Shown here: positions 44,671 through 53,632 of the stretch, one piece after another
Position numbering within the stretch: position 1 is the first letter of the stretch
Layout: each line of letters starts with the position of its first letter
Assembly (NCBI GenBank): GCA_965219935.1
Contig: CBDCOU010000003.1
Coordinates: 3,720,001-3,784,000 of the forward strand
Direction: 5' to 3'
DNA length: 64,000 nt
Source: Bin34 sp965219935
Lineage (GTDB): Bacteria > Chloroflexota > Anaerolineae > Caldilineales > Caldilineaceae
Made by a program: the position numbers and the translations under genes
Notes under the pieces: generated by a model
What the model was told of the DNA's origin: nothing
What the model saw: the letters and a program-made list of their open reading frames with translations, nothing else
The model's database searches: none

Positions 44671-45207
44671 CAACGATATAAGCCCCCTCAAAAAGCCAGG
44701 AACTACCTCCGCTTCCTGGCCGATACCATGCTGCTCCACCTAATCCCACCCTTGGAACTGCGTCGCAGGCGGCTCCAGGGCAGTCCCAAACTGTGCCTGG
44801 TTGACCACGGCCTCCGGGCCAGTTGGCTCCAGGAGCAGGTTCCGCTGGTTCCGGAAGCGCTGGAGGGAAGCCAGGAACTCAACACGTCGGCCGGCTATAT
44901 CGCCGAGTGTACGCTCGGTTCCACGGCATCCGCCATCCCCGGTCTTCGCCTATCGCATGTGCCTGGGCGCGGAACGGACCCTGAGATCGACTTTGTCTTT
45001 GTCGTCGGGGACCGACGGTTGCCGGTCGAGGTGAAGTACCAACGCCGGATTGACCCGGTCCGGGACGCCCAGGGCATCAGGTCGTTTGTCAAGAAGTCGG
45101 CCAACCGCGCTTCCTTCGGGCTGCTCATCACCCGAACCGACACCCCACTGGAAGACGATCCCCGCATTGTCAGCATGCCGCTCGCCACATTCATGCTGCT
45201 TGCCTGA
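44671..45207 (+). pseudogene. AAA/DUF4143 ATPase, C-terminal part (interrupted)
   Basis: The frame reads QRYKPPQKARNYLRFLADTM, then LELRRRRLQGSPKLCLVDHGLRASW, the DUF4143 signature (spPKLxxxDhGLrA). It ends with EIDFVFVVGDRRLPVEVKYQ, a PD-(D/E)xK-like segment common at the end of these ATPases. It continues the protein whose N-terminal half lies at 42141-43097. An ATG at 44728 could start a 159-residue fragment, but it would lack the ATPase module. Confidence 0.8.
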
Positions 45208-45225
45208 ACATGGCGCCCCCTCACT

Positions 45226-45380
45226 TCGATATCTCGGCGCAGAGGTTCTGCGCGGGTCTTGGTCAATCCAGTCCACACTTCGCAAATCGACTCCCGAACG
45301 GGCCTGTTGCAGGCTATCGTCAAGGGGACCGGTTTTACTGCGTTGACAGGGTTGTGTGGGACGCGGACACCCATGCCGCC
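45226..45380 (+). pseudogene. Relic of the ribbon-less TnpB family
   Basis: Conceptual translation gives SISRRRGSARVLVNP, HTSQIDSRTGLLQ, then after a one-base frameshift RQGDRFYCVDRVVWDADTHAA. This matches residues of the intact protein at 23183-24565 (SSISRRRGSALVLVNPAYTSQIDSRTGLLQ...GDRFYGLDGVVLDADTNAA) almost word for word, including the loss of the Cys positions of the first CxxC. It starts about 20 bases after the ATPase stop. Only this C-terminal region remains, so it is not functional. Confidence 0.85.
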
Positions 45381-45440
45381 ATTGGGCCGGAACCGACTCT
45401 GGGATTCAGGCAAACAGGCGTGATCCGCCCGAACGGCCGA

Positions 45441-46151
45441 TCACCCCATGTAGTCGCAAACACCGCACCTGGGCGAATTCACGAGGGGATACACGAAGTC
45501 CTCATCCGGTTGGTGGCCGGTGCAATAATGGCGTTGTTCCCACATGTCCTCTTCGTCCCATTGGAGGAACGAAGCGGGTTTGCCGCAGGTGTCGCACACG
45601 AATTCCGGCGCGATGTTGCGGGCCAGCACCCGGATTCTGTCCAGATCCCTCCGGTTGTCCGGCACGGAGTACAGATTTTTGCTTTCAATGCACAGTTCGG
45701 TTGACGAGCCGAAGTCGTAGGTGTAGTCGCCGCGGGTTTTGTGGGGCAGAACCTTTCCAATTGCCACGTCCATGCTGCGGGAATCAGCCCAGTCGTCAAT
45801 GCCCCAACTGGAGCTTTCATAGGACGTTTCCTGGATGCGGAACGCACTCATGTGACCGCAGCACTCAAGCCAAAGTTCGCGCAGGAAACCATCCAGCTCG
45901 CTCAGGTGGGTGTCGGTTTGGACACCCAGGTGCAGCCAGTAGTCCCTGGACCCGTAGGCCCTTACGTTCAGCATCATATAGCGGGCCTTCCGCGCTCCCG
46001 CCGTGGCACCGGAATCGATCTTCACGGGCTTGAGGCCCAAGGTCTTGGGAATGCAGGCGTGCAGATGACGGGTGAAGGCCGTGGCCTTATAGGTTTTGCC
46101 GCACAGGTGGCAAGTACCTCGGTCCAACCAACTGTCGTTGAATGCGTACAT
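45441..46151 (-). CDS. Zinc-finger protein of unknown function
   Basis: A 236-residue protein. The N-terminal finger is CHLCGKTYKATAFTRHLHAC (a C2H2-like C-x2-C...H-x3-4-H/C arrangement) and the C-terminal one is CDTCGKPASFLQW plus a second CGVC. Between them is a beta-rich domain (YWLHLGVQTDTHLSELDGFLRELWLECCGHMSAF) similar to plasmid pRiA4b ORF-3-type proteins, which occur near transposons. The start ATG at 46151 has GAGAG upstream; the frame is open further upstream, so a longer form is possible. It lies at the edge of the accessory island. Confidence 0.65.
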   Translation of the reverse strand: MYAFNDSWLDRGTCHLCGKTYKATAFTRHLHACIPKTLGLKPVKIDSGATAGARKARYMMLNVRAYGSRDYWLHLGVQTDTHLSELDGFLRELWLECCGHMSAFRIQETSYESSSWGIDDWADSRSMDVAIGKVLPHKTRGDYTYDFGSSTELCIESKNLYSVPDNRRDLDRIRVLARNIAPEFVCDTCGKPASFLQWDEEDMWEQRHYCTGHQPDEDFVYPLVNSPRCGVCDYMG

Positions 46152-46495
46152 GTCGTACTCTCGGTGTTCTGTGCCTTGGCAGGCATCGCGGCCAGTAGCC
46201 AAGGGATTGGGTTCAGGCAGTCTTGGCGAGTCCAAATTTTAAGCCAAGTTTCCGGAGCCGTGACCGAAGTCGGAAGATGGGCCAGGGCAATCGCATTCCA
46301 ATTTTGCCGGCACCGCGGTAAGGAAAATCGTTGTGCCGGAAACCGGAAACTCTTCGCTGCGCCGACAGAAAACACCATTTGGGCCTTCGCGGTCACATGC
46401 GAACGGACCGGATGGCCCCCAAGCGGCCTGCTCAAAGATCTGTCGAAACAGGAAGCGATTGCCCTGGAAGATGGGCCTTCTGGATTGGGGATCCC

Positions 46496-47089
46496 CTAAA
46501 CCTGGTAGTCCAGCTTGGCCTCCCAGCCGTCGGCACCGTTTGCCAATAGGTCGAAGAGGTGCCAGACCCCGCAGTACATGTCGCCCGGCCCGAAAAAGTC
46601 TCTGGAGATGCGCACAATCGAGCCATCCGGGTCCCGACGAAACGCCGAGACACCGGGCATGGAACTGGAATTGAAGTTCAAATCATTGGCCTCGAAGCCC
46701 ATGTCCTTGACGAAACTGGTGCCTTTCGCCGAGTACATTTCGAATTCCCAACCGCGTTTCTTCCGCATGGTCTGCTGCACGGCAACGCGGTCGGGGGACA
46801 CGACAACGAAGGCGGTCCGGTCCTCGAGGTGGTGCAACACCCCGTTGAAGCCGTCCGCCCACATCGTGCAGTAGGGACATTCCGATCCCATGTTGTGTAC
46901 GAGGATCAGGTCCTCCTTGTCGCCAAACATTTGCGACAGCCGGACGGTACCATCCTGTCCCTGAAGTTCGTAGTCTTCCACCGGTTCCGGCGGTAGTTCC
47001 TTGCGCAGGTCGGCCAAACGTTGGACCGCGGCCTGAAGTTGCGCCCAAGCTTCTGCCATGTCCTTTTCCAGCTTTGTGTTGGACGCCAT
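46496..47089 (-). CDS. DUF899-type thioredoxin-like protein
   Basis: A 197-residue protein of the DUF899 family. The thioredoxin-fold Cys pair sits in NMGSECPYCTMWADGF, an unusual CPYC motif. FVVVSPDRV and DGSIVRISRDFFG are further DUF899-type segments. An N-terminal coiled helix (LEKDMAEAWAQLQAAVQRLADLRKEL) precedes the fold. A redox or dithiol role in the cytoplasm is likely, but the family has no firmly known activity that I can state. It is monocistronic; an AT-rich promoter region lies at 47140-47180. Confidence 0.8.
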   Translation of the reverse strand: MASNTKLEKDMAEAWAQLQAAVQRLADLRKELPPEPVEDYELQGQDGTVRLSQMFGDKEDLILVHNMGSECPYCTMWADGFNGVLHHLEDRTAFVVVSPDRVAVQQTMRKKRGWEFEMYSAKGTSFVKDMGFEANDLNFNSSSMPGVSAFRRDPDGSIVRISRDFFGPGDMYCGVWHLFDLLANGADGWEAKLDYQV

Positions 47090-47346
47090 GCCGGTTCTCC
47101 CGTGATTTGTTGTGGCTGTGAAATTGGTTCAAGTGCAGCGCACCTGCTAAATATGGGAACATTATACTATTTTTACATGGGCCATTCACCTCGGCGGGAC
47201 GGCTAACCGATCCGACGGATGCCATGGCTCCGCATTACACTGGGACCCATTCCTCTGTCTCTCTGCCGGAGCCATTGGAAGTTTCGCGGATGGAGTGCTT
47301 CAGGACATCGCAATCCCCGGCTGACACGCATTGAGAACGACTTCTG

Positions 47347-49758
47347 ATGGACGGCATATCGATAGGGAATGAACACCTGCGCGTGGATGTCAGGCAGGCC
47401 GAGGGCCTGCAATGGCTGGCGTTTCGGGTCAGGGATGAAGGCGGCGACTGGATGGATGTGGCCGTGACCGGCGCGCGGGCTCCGGTGTCCATTTGGCAGG
47501 CGGAACGTCGGGCTGTCAGCGAAAGTCCGGAGGTGATCTGGGCTCCGGAAGGCGGTGCTGATTTCCAACGCGACGCTGGTGGCTGGGACAGCGCAGAGGT
47601 GGAAGGGGACGAGCTTGTCCTGACCCGCAGTGTATCCGTACAGGCCGCCACCGGTCCGCTGATCGAGACTCGAATCCAACTGGACGGAAAGTTCGGAGTC
47701 CTGGTCCGATCCAGAGTCCGCATTGCGGCAGCGATTGGGATGGCCCGGTGCATGCACCATGTCTGGCTGGCGCCGGGCGGCCGGCTGGAACGGTTCTGCG
47801 AGCCCCTGGACTTCGCCTGGCTGCCGAACCTGCACCGGAGCGAGGATCACATTTGTGCCGATCACTTTTTCCGCGCACCGGCGGTCATTGCCGTGGCCCG
47901 GGGCTGCCATGTGGCCCTGCTTCCGGACCTCGCCCTCATGGAAGCGGATGCCCCCGTGCCCCTGGCCCTGGACCTGCGGATTGAAGGCACCGGTCTGGAA
48001 GCACCGCGCCTCTCCTTCGGCTTCTGTGCCTCGGAGCCGGACGGGCACGTGTACTTCCGCAGTGGCCCGGACCTCGCACCGGTACTGGAGAACCAGGTCC
48101 TGACCTGTGGCTTTCGTCTGTGGTTCGGGCAGGAGGAGACACCCGGACAGGTCGTCGATCGAGTCGTGCAGTGGCAGTGGCGGACGTACGGACACCCCCT
48201 GCTCAAGGAGCCGGAGCCCCAGGTTCTCCCCTTCCCTCAGTACGGTACGCGCTATGTCTTCCGGCACGAGTTGCCGGCGAGTCTTCGCAAGGTTGAACGC
48301 CGGGGCTTGGAATGCGTTGGCATCGACAACCCCCGCCGTCGCGGTGCCCAATTCCATGCCTGGGAGAACGATCTGCACGTTGGGTATGGCCTCAGGCACT
48401 ACGCGGGGAGACTGGACAACACGATGCTGCAGGAGACAAGCCAGGGGATCCTCAACCTGTTCGTGGATACCCCGCGTACCGAAGGCGCCTTCCCCTGCAT
48501 CTTCAACTTCGACGAGAGTGTCTGGGAGGGGTCCCTGTTTTGGACGGCGCGCAGTGCGGACTGGCGTCGCGGGTTCGACACGGCGGCCATGTCCGTGTCG
48601 GCCTGGTGGCTGCTGCAGTGGGTACAGGACTTCCCCGACTTGGACCGGGAGCCGCTGCTGGAGCTTCTCACCGCCTACTGCGACTTTCTGGTTGGCAACC
48701 AGCTTGAGTCGGGCGCCATTCCCACCTACTTCGATGCAGATCTTGATCCCATGCCGCCGCTCAAGGAGAGCGCCACCACGGCCATAGCGGGAGCCGTTCT
48801 GGCCTCGGCAGCCAACCTGCTGCTGAATCCGCTTTATACCCGGGCCGCCATGCGGGCCGGCTACTTCATTGCCGAGCATGCCATTCCGCGCCTCCGGTTC
48901 GACGACTTTGAGACCTTCTATTCCTGCAGCCCCAAGCCCGTGGATGCCGTGGACTACTGGTCGGGCCTCCCGCCGCACACCAACCTCTCCATCCAATGGG
49001 CCTGCGACATGTACCTGGAGTTGTGGAAGCGCACGCGCGAGGAACTGTGGCTGGAGCACGGAACGCACCTGCTGAACATCCTCTCCCTGTACCAGCAGGT
49101 TTGGAATCCCGTGCACCTGCCCGGCCACCTGTTCGGCGGGTTCGGCGTGATGAACACGGACGGTGAATGGAACGATGGGCGTCAGGCTCGGTTTGTGTCC
49201 ACGTACGGTGCCTGGTACTTGGCCACGGGCCGTACCGAGTACCTGGAACGGGCCGTGGCCGCCTGCCGCGCCTCGTTTGCCTTGATGGACATCCGAGAGA
49301 ACCACCTGAACGGCATCAACACGGTGGAGATGCCGGACCACGGCCTGCATCTGGGCTACGCGCCGGAAAACATCCACCACAATGGCCGCGACACCGGCTA
49401 TGGGTGGTCCGGCATGAACTGGAGTGCCGCCGGCGGCCTGGCCGCCAGCGCCTGGCTGGAACGGCATCTGGGTTCCGTCTTCCTCGATGTCTCACGCCGC
49501 ATCGCCCACGGCATTGACGGGATGCGGGTCGAAGTCCTATCGTGGACGGAGGGACGCGTGGAGTTGGAACTGGCATCCTCACTGCACGAGCTGACGCACC
49601 CGTACAACGGTCCCAGGGACGTTGTGCTCCTGGCCGGGGGCTGGCAGTGGATGGACGAGGATCCGGACGACCTGGAGTTGGTGGTCAACGGCGAGGAACT
49701 GGGTGTCATTGAGGCCGAATTGCTACAGGCCGGGCTGGCCCTGACCCTGGATGGCTGA
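47347..49758 (+). CDS. Large putative glycan-active protein of the (alpha/alpha) barrel type
   Basis: An 803-residue protein without signal peptide. The N-terminal third is beta-rich (supersandwich-like, residues 1-300). Residues from about 340 contain repeated alpha-hairpins with aromatic and acidic clusters typical of (alpha/alpha)6 glycosidases: FDESVWEGSLFWTARSADW, HTNLSIQWACDMYLELWKRT, VWNPVHLPGHLFGGFGVMNTDGEWNDGRQARF and ENIHHNGRDTGYGWSGMNW. The overall pattern fits a glycoside hydrolase, lyase or epimerase, but I cannot name a family or identify the catalytic residue pair. It overlaps the following membrane protein gene by eight bases, and that gene overlaps the CobW gene by four, so the three form one operon. 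Confidence 0.55.
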   Translation: MDGISIGNEHLRVDVRQAEGLQWLAFRVRDEGGDWMDVAVTGARAPVSIWQAERRAVSESPEVIWAPEGGADFQRDAGGWDSAEVEGDELVLTRSVSVQAATGPLIETRIQLDGKFGVLVRSRVRIAAAIGMARCMHHVWLAPGGRLERFCEPLDFAWLPNLHRSEDHICADHFFRAPAVIAVARGCHVALLPDLALMEADAPVPLALDLRIEGTGLEAPRLSFGFCASEPDGHVYFRSGPDLAPVLENQVLTCGFRLWFGQEETPGQVVDRVVQWQWRTYGHPLLKEPEPQVLPFPQYGTRYVFRHELPASLRKVERRGLECVGIDNPRRRGAQFHAWENDLHVGYGLRHYAGRLDNTMLQETSQGILNLFVDTPRTEGAFPCIFNFDESVWEGSLFWTARSADWRRGFDTAAMSVSAWWLLQWVQDFPDLDREPLLELLTAYCDFLVGNQLESGAIPTYFDADLDPMPPLKESATTAIAGAVLASAANLLLNPLYTRAAMRAGYFIAEHAIPRLRFDDFETFYSCSPKPVDAVDYWSGLPPHTNLSIQWACDMYLELWKRTREELWLEHGTHLLNILSLYQQVWNPVHLPGHLFGGFGVMNTDGEWNDGRQARFVSTYGAWYLATGRTEYLERAVAACRASFALMDIRENHLNGINTVEMPDHGLHLGYAPENIHHNGRDTGYGWSGMNWSAAGGLAASAWLERHLGSVFLDVSRRIAHGIDGMRVEVLSWTEGRVELELASSLHELTHPYNGPRDVVLLAGGWQWMDEDPDDLELVVNGEELGVIEAELLQAGLALTLDG

Positions 49759-50500
49759 GGCTGAGGCCATGGTCGAACCGCTGCGCCTTGATCAGGTGGG
49801 GTTTGGGGACCGGTCCGCGGTTCGTGTGGTAACGGGACTGCTCCGAACCGCCGGGTTGCGGTTGCCGCTGCACGGACTGTTGCTGGGCGTGGCTGCCGTG
49901 CCGGCTTGGTGGGTGATGACCAATTCGGGCCATGTTCCGGTGGCCTCGCTGCTGGCCTGGTTGCTGACGGTTCCGCTGTGGTCCGCCCTGAGCTACCCCG
50001 TCGGGCAGGCCGCCGCCGGCCGGACTGCGAATGGCCGCGTGATCCTGCAGCTCCTGGTGATCCACTGGCGATCGGCATTGCTTATCGGCCTGCCACCGGT
50101 GGCGGGGTTTGGTTTGTGGGTGGCGGTCGCCAATCTTCAGCGGACCGAACCGCCGCTTCCGGTGGCCGTGGGGATGGCGGTTCAACTCGGTGTGACCGCG
50201 GTGCTGGCGGTTGTCACCGTGCATGCCCTGACGGTTCAGGTGCTGTTCAACCTGCCGACCGGCAGGTCGCTGCGGTACGGACTGGCCCTGACCCTGCGCT
50301 GGCCGTTGGCCACGGTTGGCCTGATTGCCGGGGTCTGGCTTCTGGCCTTGGCGGCCAGAGTCGTGGGGGAGGTGTCCTGGCTGCTCTTGCCGGGCTTGAC
50401 GCACCCGTGTGCCGTTGCAGCCACGGTGCTACTGTGCCGGCGTGGCCAGCGCCTCGAGGCGGAAGCGGAGACCCGCATGTTGCAGGAGGACTCCCAATGA
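49751..50500 (+). CDS. Multi-pass membrane protein (DUF624/YesL-like)
   Basis: A 249-residue protein with five or six hydrophobic helices: LPLHGLLLGVAAVPAWWVM, SLLAWLLTVPLWSALSY, LLIGLPPVAGFGLWVAV, VAVGMAVQLGVTAVLAVVTVHAL and ATVGLIAGVWLLALAA. The organisation resembles DUF624 (YesL) proteins encoded with carbohydrate transporters and glycosidases. The start overlaps the upstream gene, and the TGA is joined to the next ATG (ATGA). No charged catalytic pattern is seen. Confidence 0.6.
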   Translation: MAEAEAMVEPLRLDQVGFGDRSAVRVVTGLLRTAGLRLPLHGLLLGVAAVPAWWVMTNSGHVPVASLLAWLLTVPLWSALSYPVGQAAAGRTANGRVILQLLVIHWRSALLIGLPPVAGFGLWVAVANLQRTEPPLPVAVGMAVQLGVTAVLAVVTVHALTVQVLFNLPTGRSLRYGLALTLRWPLATVGLIAGVWLLALAARVVGEVSWLLLPGLTHPCAVAATVLLCRRGQRLEAEAETRMLQEDSQ

Positions 50501-51567
50501 CCAGACTGGTGTTTCTTGGTGGATTTCTGGGTGCCGGCAAGACAACGCTTCTGTTGCGTGCGGCCTCGATGTTGCAGGACCGCGGGCTGGAGGTCGGTTT
50601 TGTGACCAATGATCAGGGCAGCGACCTGGTGGATACCGCGCGGGGGGTTTCGGCGGAACTGCCGGTGGCGGAAGTGGCGGGTGGCTGCTTCTGCTGCCGC
50701 TGGTCGGAATTGGCCGGCGCCCTGGAGACGCTGGCGGACCGCAGACCCGATGTCATCCTGGCGGAACCGGTGGGCAGTTGCACCGACCTGGCCGCCACGG
50801 TCCTGCGTCCCCTGCTGGTACAGGGGCCGGCAAACCTGGACTTGGCTCCGCTTTCAGTGCTCGTGTCCACGAACAACCCCTCGGCCCGCCGGTCGGCCAA
50901 GGTCGAATGGTTGCAGGATCAGCAGGTGAGGGAATGCCACTGGCTGCTGCTCGGCAAGGCGGACCGCTTGGCACCGGCGGACCGGGAGGCGCGGCGCGCG
51001 GAGTTGGCTGCCCTCTATCCGGGCGTGTCGCGCATCCTGCCGGTGTCCGGACGCACCGGAGAGGGTTTGGACGACTGGCTCGATCTGGTTCTGGGCAGGC
51101 CGGTGGACGATGTCGAAGTCCTGGACATTGACTACCGGACGTACGCGGAGGCCGAGGCCGAACTTGGTTGGCTGAACGCCGCCTGCGAGCTGCGCAGTTC
51201 GCAACCGCACAACCCGTCTCGAATCGCCGAGACGGTGGCGGATCGCATGGCGGATCGGCTTGCGGCGGAAGGCGTGGAACTGGCCCACTTCAAGCTGCTG
51301 GTCAGGACACCGACAGGGTCGCGTGCCGGCAGTCGGGTTTCCCATGCCGAATCCTGGGAGTGGGATCCGAATTCCCCGTCCCCGCCTGATTCCAGGGAGG
51401 CGGAACTGGTGGTCAACCTTCGGGCCCTTGGCGCACCCGATGTGTTGCGGGATGTGCTGGTGGAAGCCCTCTCCAATTTACAGGGGGAGTACGGCCTCCG
51501 GTGGTACATGACCCGGTGTGAAGCCTTCCGGCCCCTCGCACCCAAACCGGAGATCCGCATGGCCTGA
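50497..51567 (+). CDS. CobW/COG0523-type metallochaperone GTPase
   Basis: A 356-residue G3E-family GTPase. Walker A is GGFLGAGKTT at residues 8-17, and the metal motif GGCFCC is at C64, C66 and C67, the CxCC signature of COG0523 proteins. The G4-like position reads GKAD rather than NKxD, a deviation that may affect guanine specificity. The C-terminal domain (about residues 220-356) differs from the usual CobW C-terminal domain. These proteins load a metal, often Zn or Co, on a client. The ATG at 50497 overlaps the membrane protein gene, so the client may be one of the two co-translated proteins. Confidence 0.85.
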   Translation: MTRLVFLGGFLGAGKTTLLLRAASMLQDRGLEVGFVTNDQGSDLVDTARGVSAELPVAEVAGGCFCCRWSELAGALETLADRRPDVILAEPVGSCTDLAATVLRPLLVQGPANLDLAPLSVLVSTNNPSARRSAKVEWLQDQQVRECHWLLLGKADRLAPADREARRAELAALYPGVSRILPVSGRTGEGLDDWLDLVLGRPVDDVEVLDIDYRTYAEAEAELGWLNAACELRSSQPHNPSRIAETVADRMADRLAAEGVELAHFKLLVRTPTGSRAGSRVSHAESWEWDPNSPSPPDSREAELVVNLRALGAPDVLRDVLVEALSNLQGEYGLRWYMTRCEAFRPLAPKPEIRMA

Positions 51568-51637
51568 TCTTCGGCCTGCCGGCCCGACGGGGGTGTCGGA
51601 TCGAGGAGCTTCGGGCCCCAGCGGATCTGCGTCCATG

Positions 51638-53134
51638 TCAGTGCAAACAGTGCCGATAGGTATCCATGCGGTCGGTGAGAGCCAGCCGGTCGGTCAGCCT
51701 GGCCATCATGTCGGCCTTGACCGACACGTGTGCGGGATCGTCCCAAAGGTTCCGCATTTCCAGGGGATCGTTTTCCAAGTCGTAAAGGACGCCGTCGCCG
51801 AAGCCACCGTAGATGCAGACCTTCCAGCGTTCCGTGATCAGCATGCGGTAGCGGCACATCTCCGTGGAGATACCGTCCTCGTCATATTCGATCAGCTTGC
51901 CTTCCTGCTGCGGGCGCGCGCCGTCCTCAATCACCGGTCGCAGGGACTCGCCGGGGAGGATGGCACGGCGGGAGCGATGGCCGCCGCGCAGGTCGAACGC
52001 CTCCTGGCCCAGGCCGGCGTAGTCGAGGACCGTGGGGACAAAGTCCAAGTGGCTAACCGGCTGCGGGACCCGAACGCTCTTCCGTCCCTGTGGCGTGTGC
52101 CAGATCAGCGGCACGCGCACCACCGGCTCGTACGGCCAGGGACCCTTGAGCAGCAGGTTGTGCGAGCCCAGATACTCGCCATGGTCGGAGAGGAACACCA
52201 CAATCGTGTCATTGGCCAGGCCAAGTTCCGCCAGGGCATGGCGCAGCCGGCCCACGCAGTCGTCAATGTGGGTGATCATGCCGTAGGTTTGGGCAATCGC
52301 CTCCCTTAGGACGCCCTCGTCCCAACCCCGGTGTGTGGGGCGGTCGAACCGTTCCAGGTAGCCACAGGGGTCCTCACTGCAGTCCCAGTTGTCGGGCAGC
52401 GAGACGGATTCCGGGTCGTACATTTCGCTGTACGGCCGCGCCGCGCAAAAGGGGGCGTGGGGGTCGGGGAACGAGGCGACCAGGAAGAAGGGCTGGTCCC
52501 CCTGCCGGCGCAGGAATTCGATGCTGCGCTCCGTGATCCAGTCGTTGTAGTGCCATTCGGACGGAACGGGCATGCGCCAGGTCTGCGGGCCTGCCGAGTG
52601 ATAGGCCTTCTCCCGGCTTAGTTCGGCCTTGGTTCCCGCGCGCTTGGCCTCGACATCATTGACATAGTCGCCAAAGACATAGTTGACGTGGCCGCCCACA
52701 TAGTCGACGCTCTGGTAGCCGTAATAGGGCAGCGGCAGTTCCGTGATGTCATGGTCGTTCCATAGTTCCTGGCTTTCCCACGAAGCCGGCTGGCCGTCCT
52801 CGTCCCGCGCCTCCGTGTTGAAGGGTTGCAGGTGGATTTTGCCGGCGCAATGGGTTCGATATCCGTGTTCGGCGAGGAGTCCGGTGATCGTGGGGATGTT
52901 CTCGTCCAGGTTGCAGCCGTTGGTCGTCAGGCCGTGCTGGCGCGGGGTCAGGCCGGTGTGCAGCGAGGCCCGCGTGGGCGAACACACCGGATTGGTCGGG
53001 TAGGCCCGGCTGAAGTTGACGCCGTCGGCGGCCAGCCGGTCCAGGTTGGGGGTCCTGACTTCGTCGTTGCCGTTCCAACCCAGGCAGAAACTGTTCATCT
53101 GGTCGACGATGATGACGAGGAAATTGGGGCGCAT
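51638..53134 (-). CDS. Sulfatase (type I)
   Basis: A 498-residue sulfatase. VIIVDQMNSFCLGW is the first metal strand, C51 in CSPTR is the formylglycine position (Thr replaces the usual Ser, which is accepted by many maturation enzymes), and LSDHGEYLGSH supplies the second metal site. It has no signal peptide. It is highly similar along its full length to the sulfatase at 60061-61566 (shared blocks TGLTPRQHGLTTNGCNLDENIPT and CRYRMLITERWK), so the two are recent duplicates. The ATG at 53134 is chosen because it matches the paralog's N-terminus. Confidence 0.92.
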   Translation of the reverse strand: MRPNFLVIIVDQMNSFCLGWNGNDEVRTPNLDRLAADGVNFSRAYPTNPVCSPTRASLHTGLTPRQHGLTTNGCNLDENIPTITGLLAEHGYRTHCAGKIHLQPFNTEARDEDGQPASWESQELWNDHDITELPLPYYGYQSVDYVGGHVNYVFGDYVNDVEAKRAGTKAELSREKAYHSAGPQTWRMPVPSEWHYNDWITERSIEFLRRQGDQPFFLVASFPDPHAPFCAARPYSEMYDPESVSLPDNWDCSEDPCGYLERFDRPTHRGWDEGVLREAIAQTYGMITHIDDCVGRLRHALAELGLANDTIVVFLSDHGEYLGSHNLLLKGPWPYEPVVRVPLIWHTPQGRKSVRVPQPVSHLDFVPTVLDYAGLGQEAFDLRGGHRSRRAILPGESLRPVIEDGARPQQEGKLIEYDEDGISTEMCRYRMLITERWKVCIYGGFGDGVLYDLENDPLEMRNLWDDPAHVSVKADMMARLTDRLALTDRMDTYRHCLH

Positions 53135-53212
53135 TGGGAACTCGCTGTGGTTGCAGGTGGTCAAGTTAGGGGCATGCAGTCGGGGTTGGACGAATCGCGG
53201 GGTAGGCGTGTT

Positions 53213-53632
53213 TCATGCATCGCTGTCCGGGATGAACGGATTCAGCACTGGCACGCCGGTACGGTCGAAATCGCGTACGTTTCGGGTGACTACCGTGAAT
53301 CCCTGGGTCCAGGCGATTGCCGCAATCAGCAGATCCGAATTGGTGAAGCCGAGTTCCGCGTGCAAAAGCCCCCAGTGTCTGGCGGCCGCCTCATCGAACA
53401 CGAGCACACGATTCCCGAACAATGTCATCACCGACTCCAACCAGCGCTCCAACTGTGCTGCGAACTCGGGTTGGGGTCTGCGTTGCCGGGCGATACCGTG
53501 CAGGATTTCGCCCACTGTGATGACACTGATGTGCAGACTGCTGGACGTCTGATTGCGCAACCACTCCGACACAACCACATTCTGCTTGGGCCGCCGCAAA
53601 GCTGAGACGACGTCGGTGTCCAACAGGTACAT
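53213..53632 (-). CDS. VapC-type PIN-domain toxin
   Basis: A 139-residue PIN RNase. Acidic metal ligands appear as D in YLLDTDVVS, E in TVGEILHG, D in GFTNSDLLIAAIA and D in RNVRDFD. It should cleave tRNA or other RNA when free. Its start overlaps the antitoxin stop by one base. The pair belongs to type II toxin-antitoxin systems of the Phd-VapC kind. Confidence 0.9.
   Translation of the reverse strand: MYLLDTDVVSALRRPKQNVVVSEWLRNQTSSSLHISVITVGEILHGIARQRRPQPEFAAQLERWLESVMTLFGNRVLVFDEAAARHWGLLHAELGFTNSDLLIAAIAWTQGFTVVTRNVRDFDRTGVPVLNPFIPDSDA

Larger units (their letters stand above)
43083..44686. mobile_element. IS1341-type TnpB element inserted in the ATPase gene
   Basis: A 1.6-kb segment that separates the two halves of the ATPase gene and carries one intact tnpB and no tnpA. 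It is bordered by a 26-bp imperfect inverted repeat: 43083-43108 matches the complement of 44661-44686 in 24 of 26 positions and begins GGGGCTTATATCG. Joining codon 43095-43097 directly to 44671 restores one continuous frame through a short palindrome. So part of the repeat could be the original target rather than element ends. The exact ends are uncertain. Confidence 0.75.

Noticed and set aside
47203..49467. 754-codon minus-strand frame opposite the large glycan-active protein
   Set aside because: The plus-strand frame has overlapping operon partners and a coherent (alpha/alpha) pattern; the minus frame does not.
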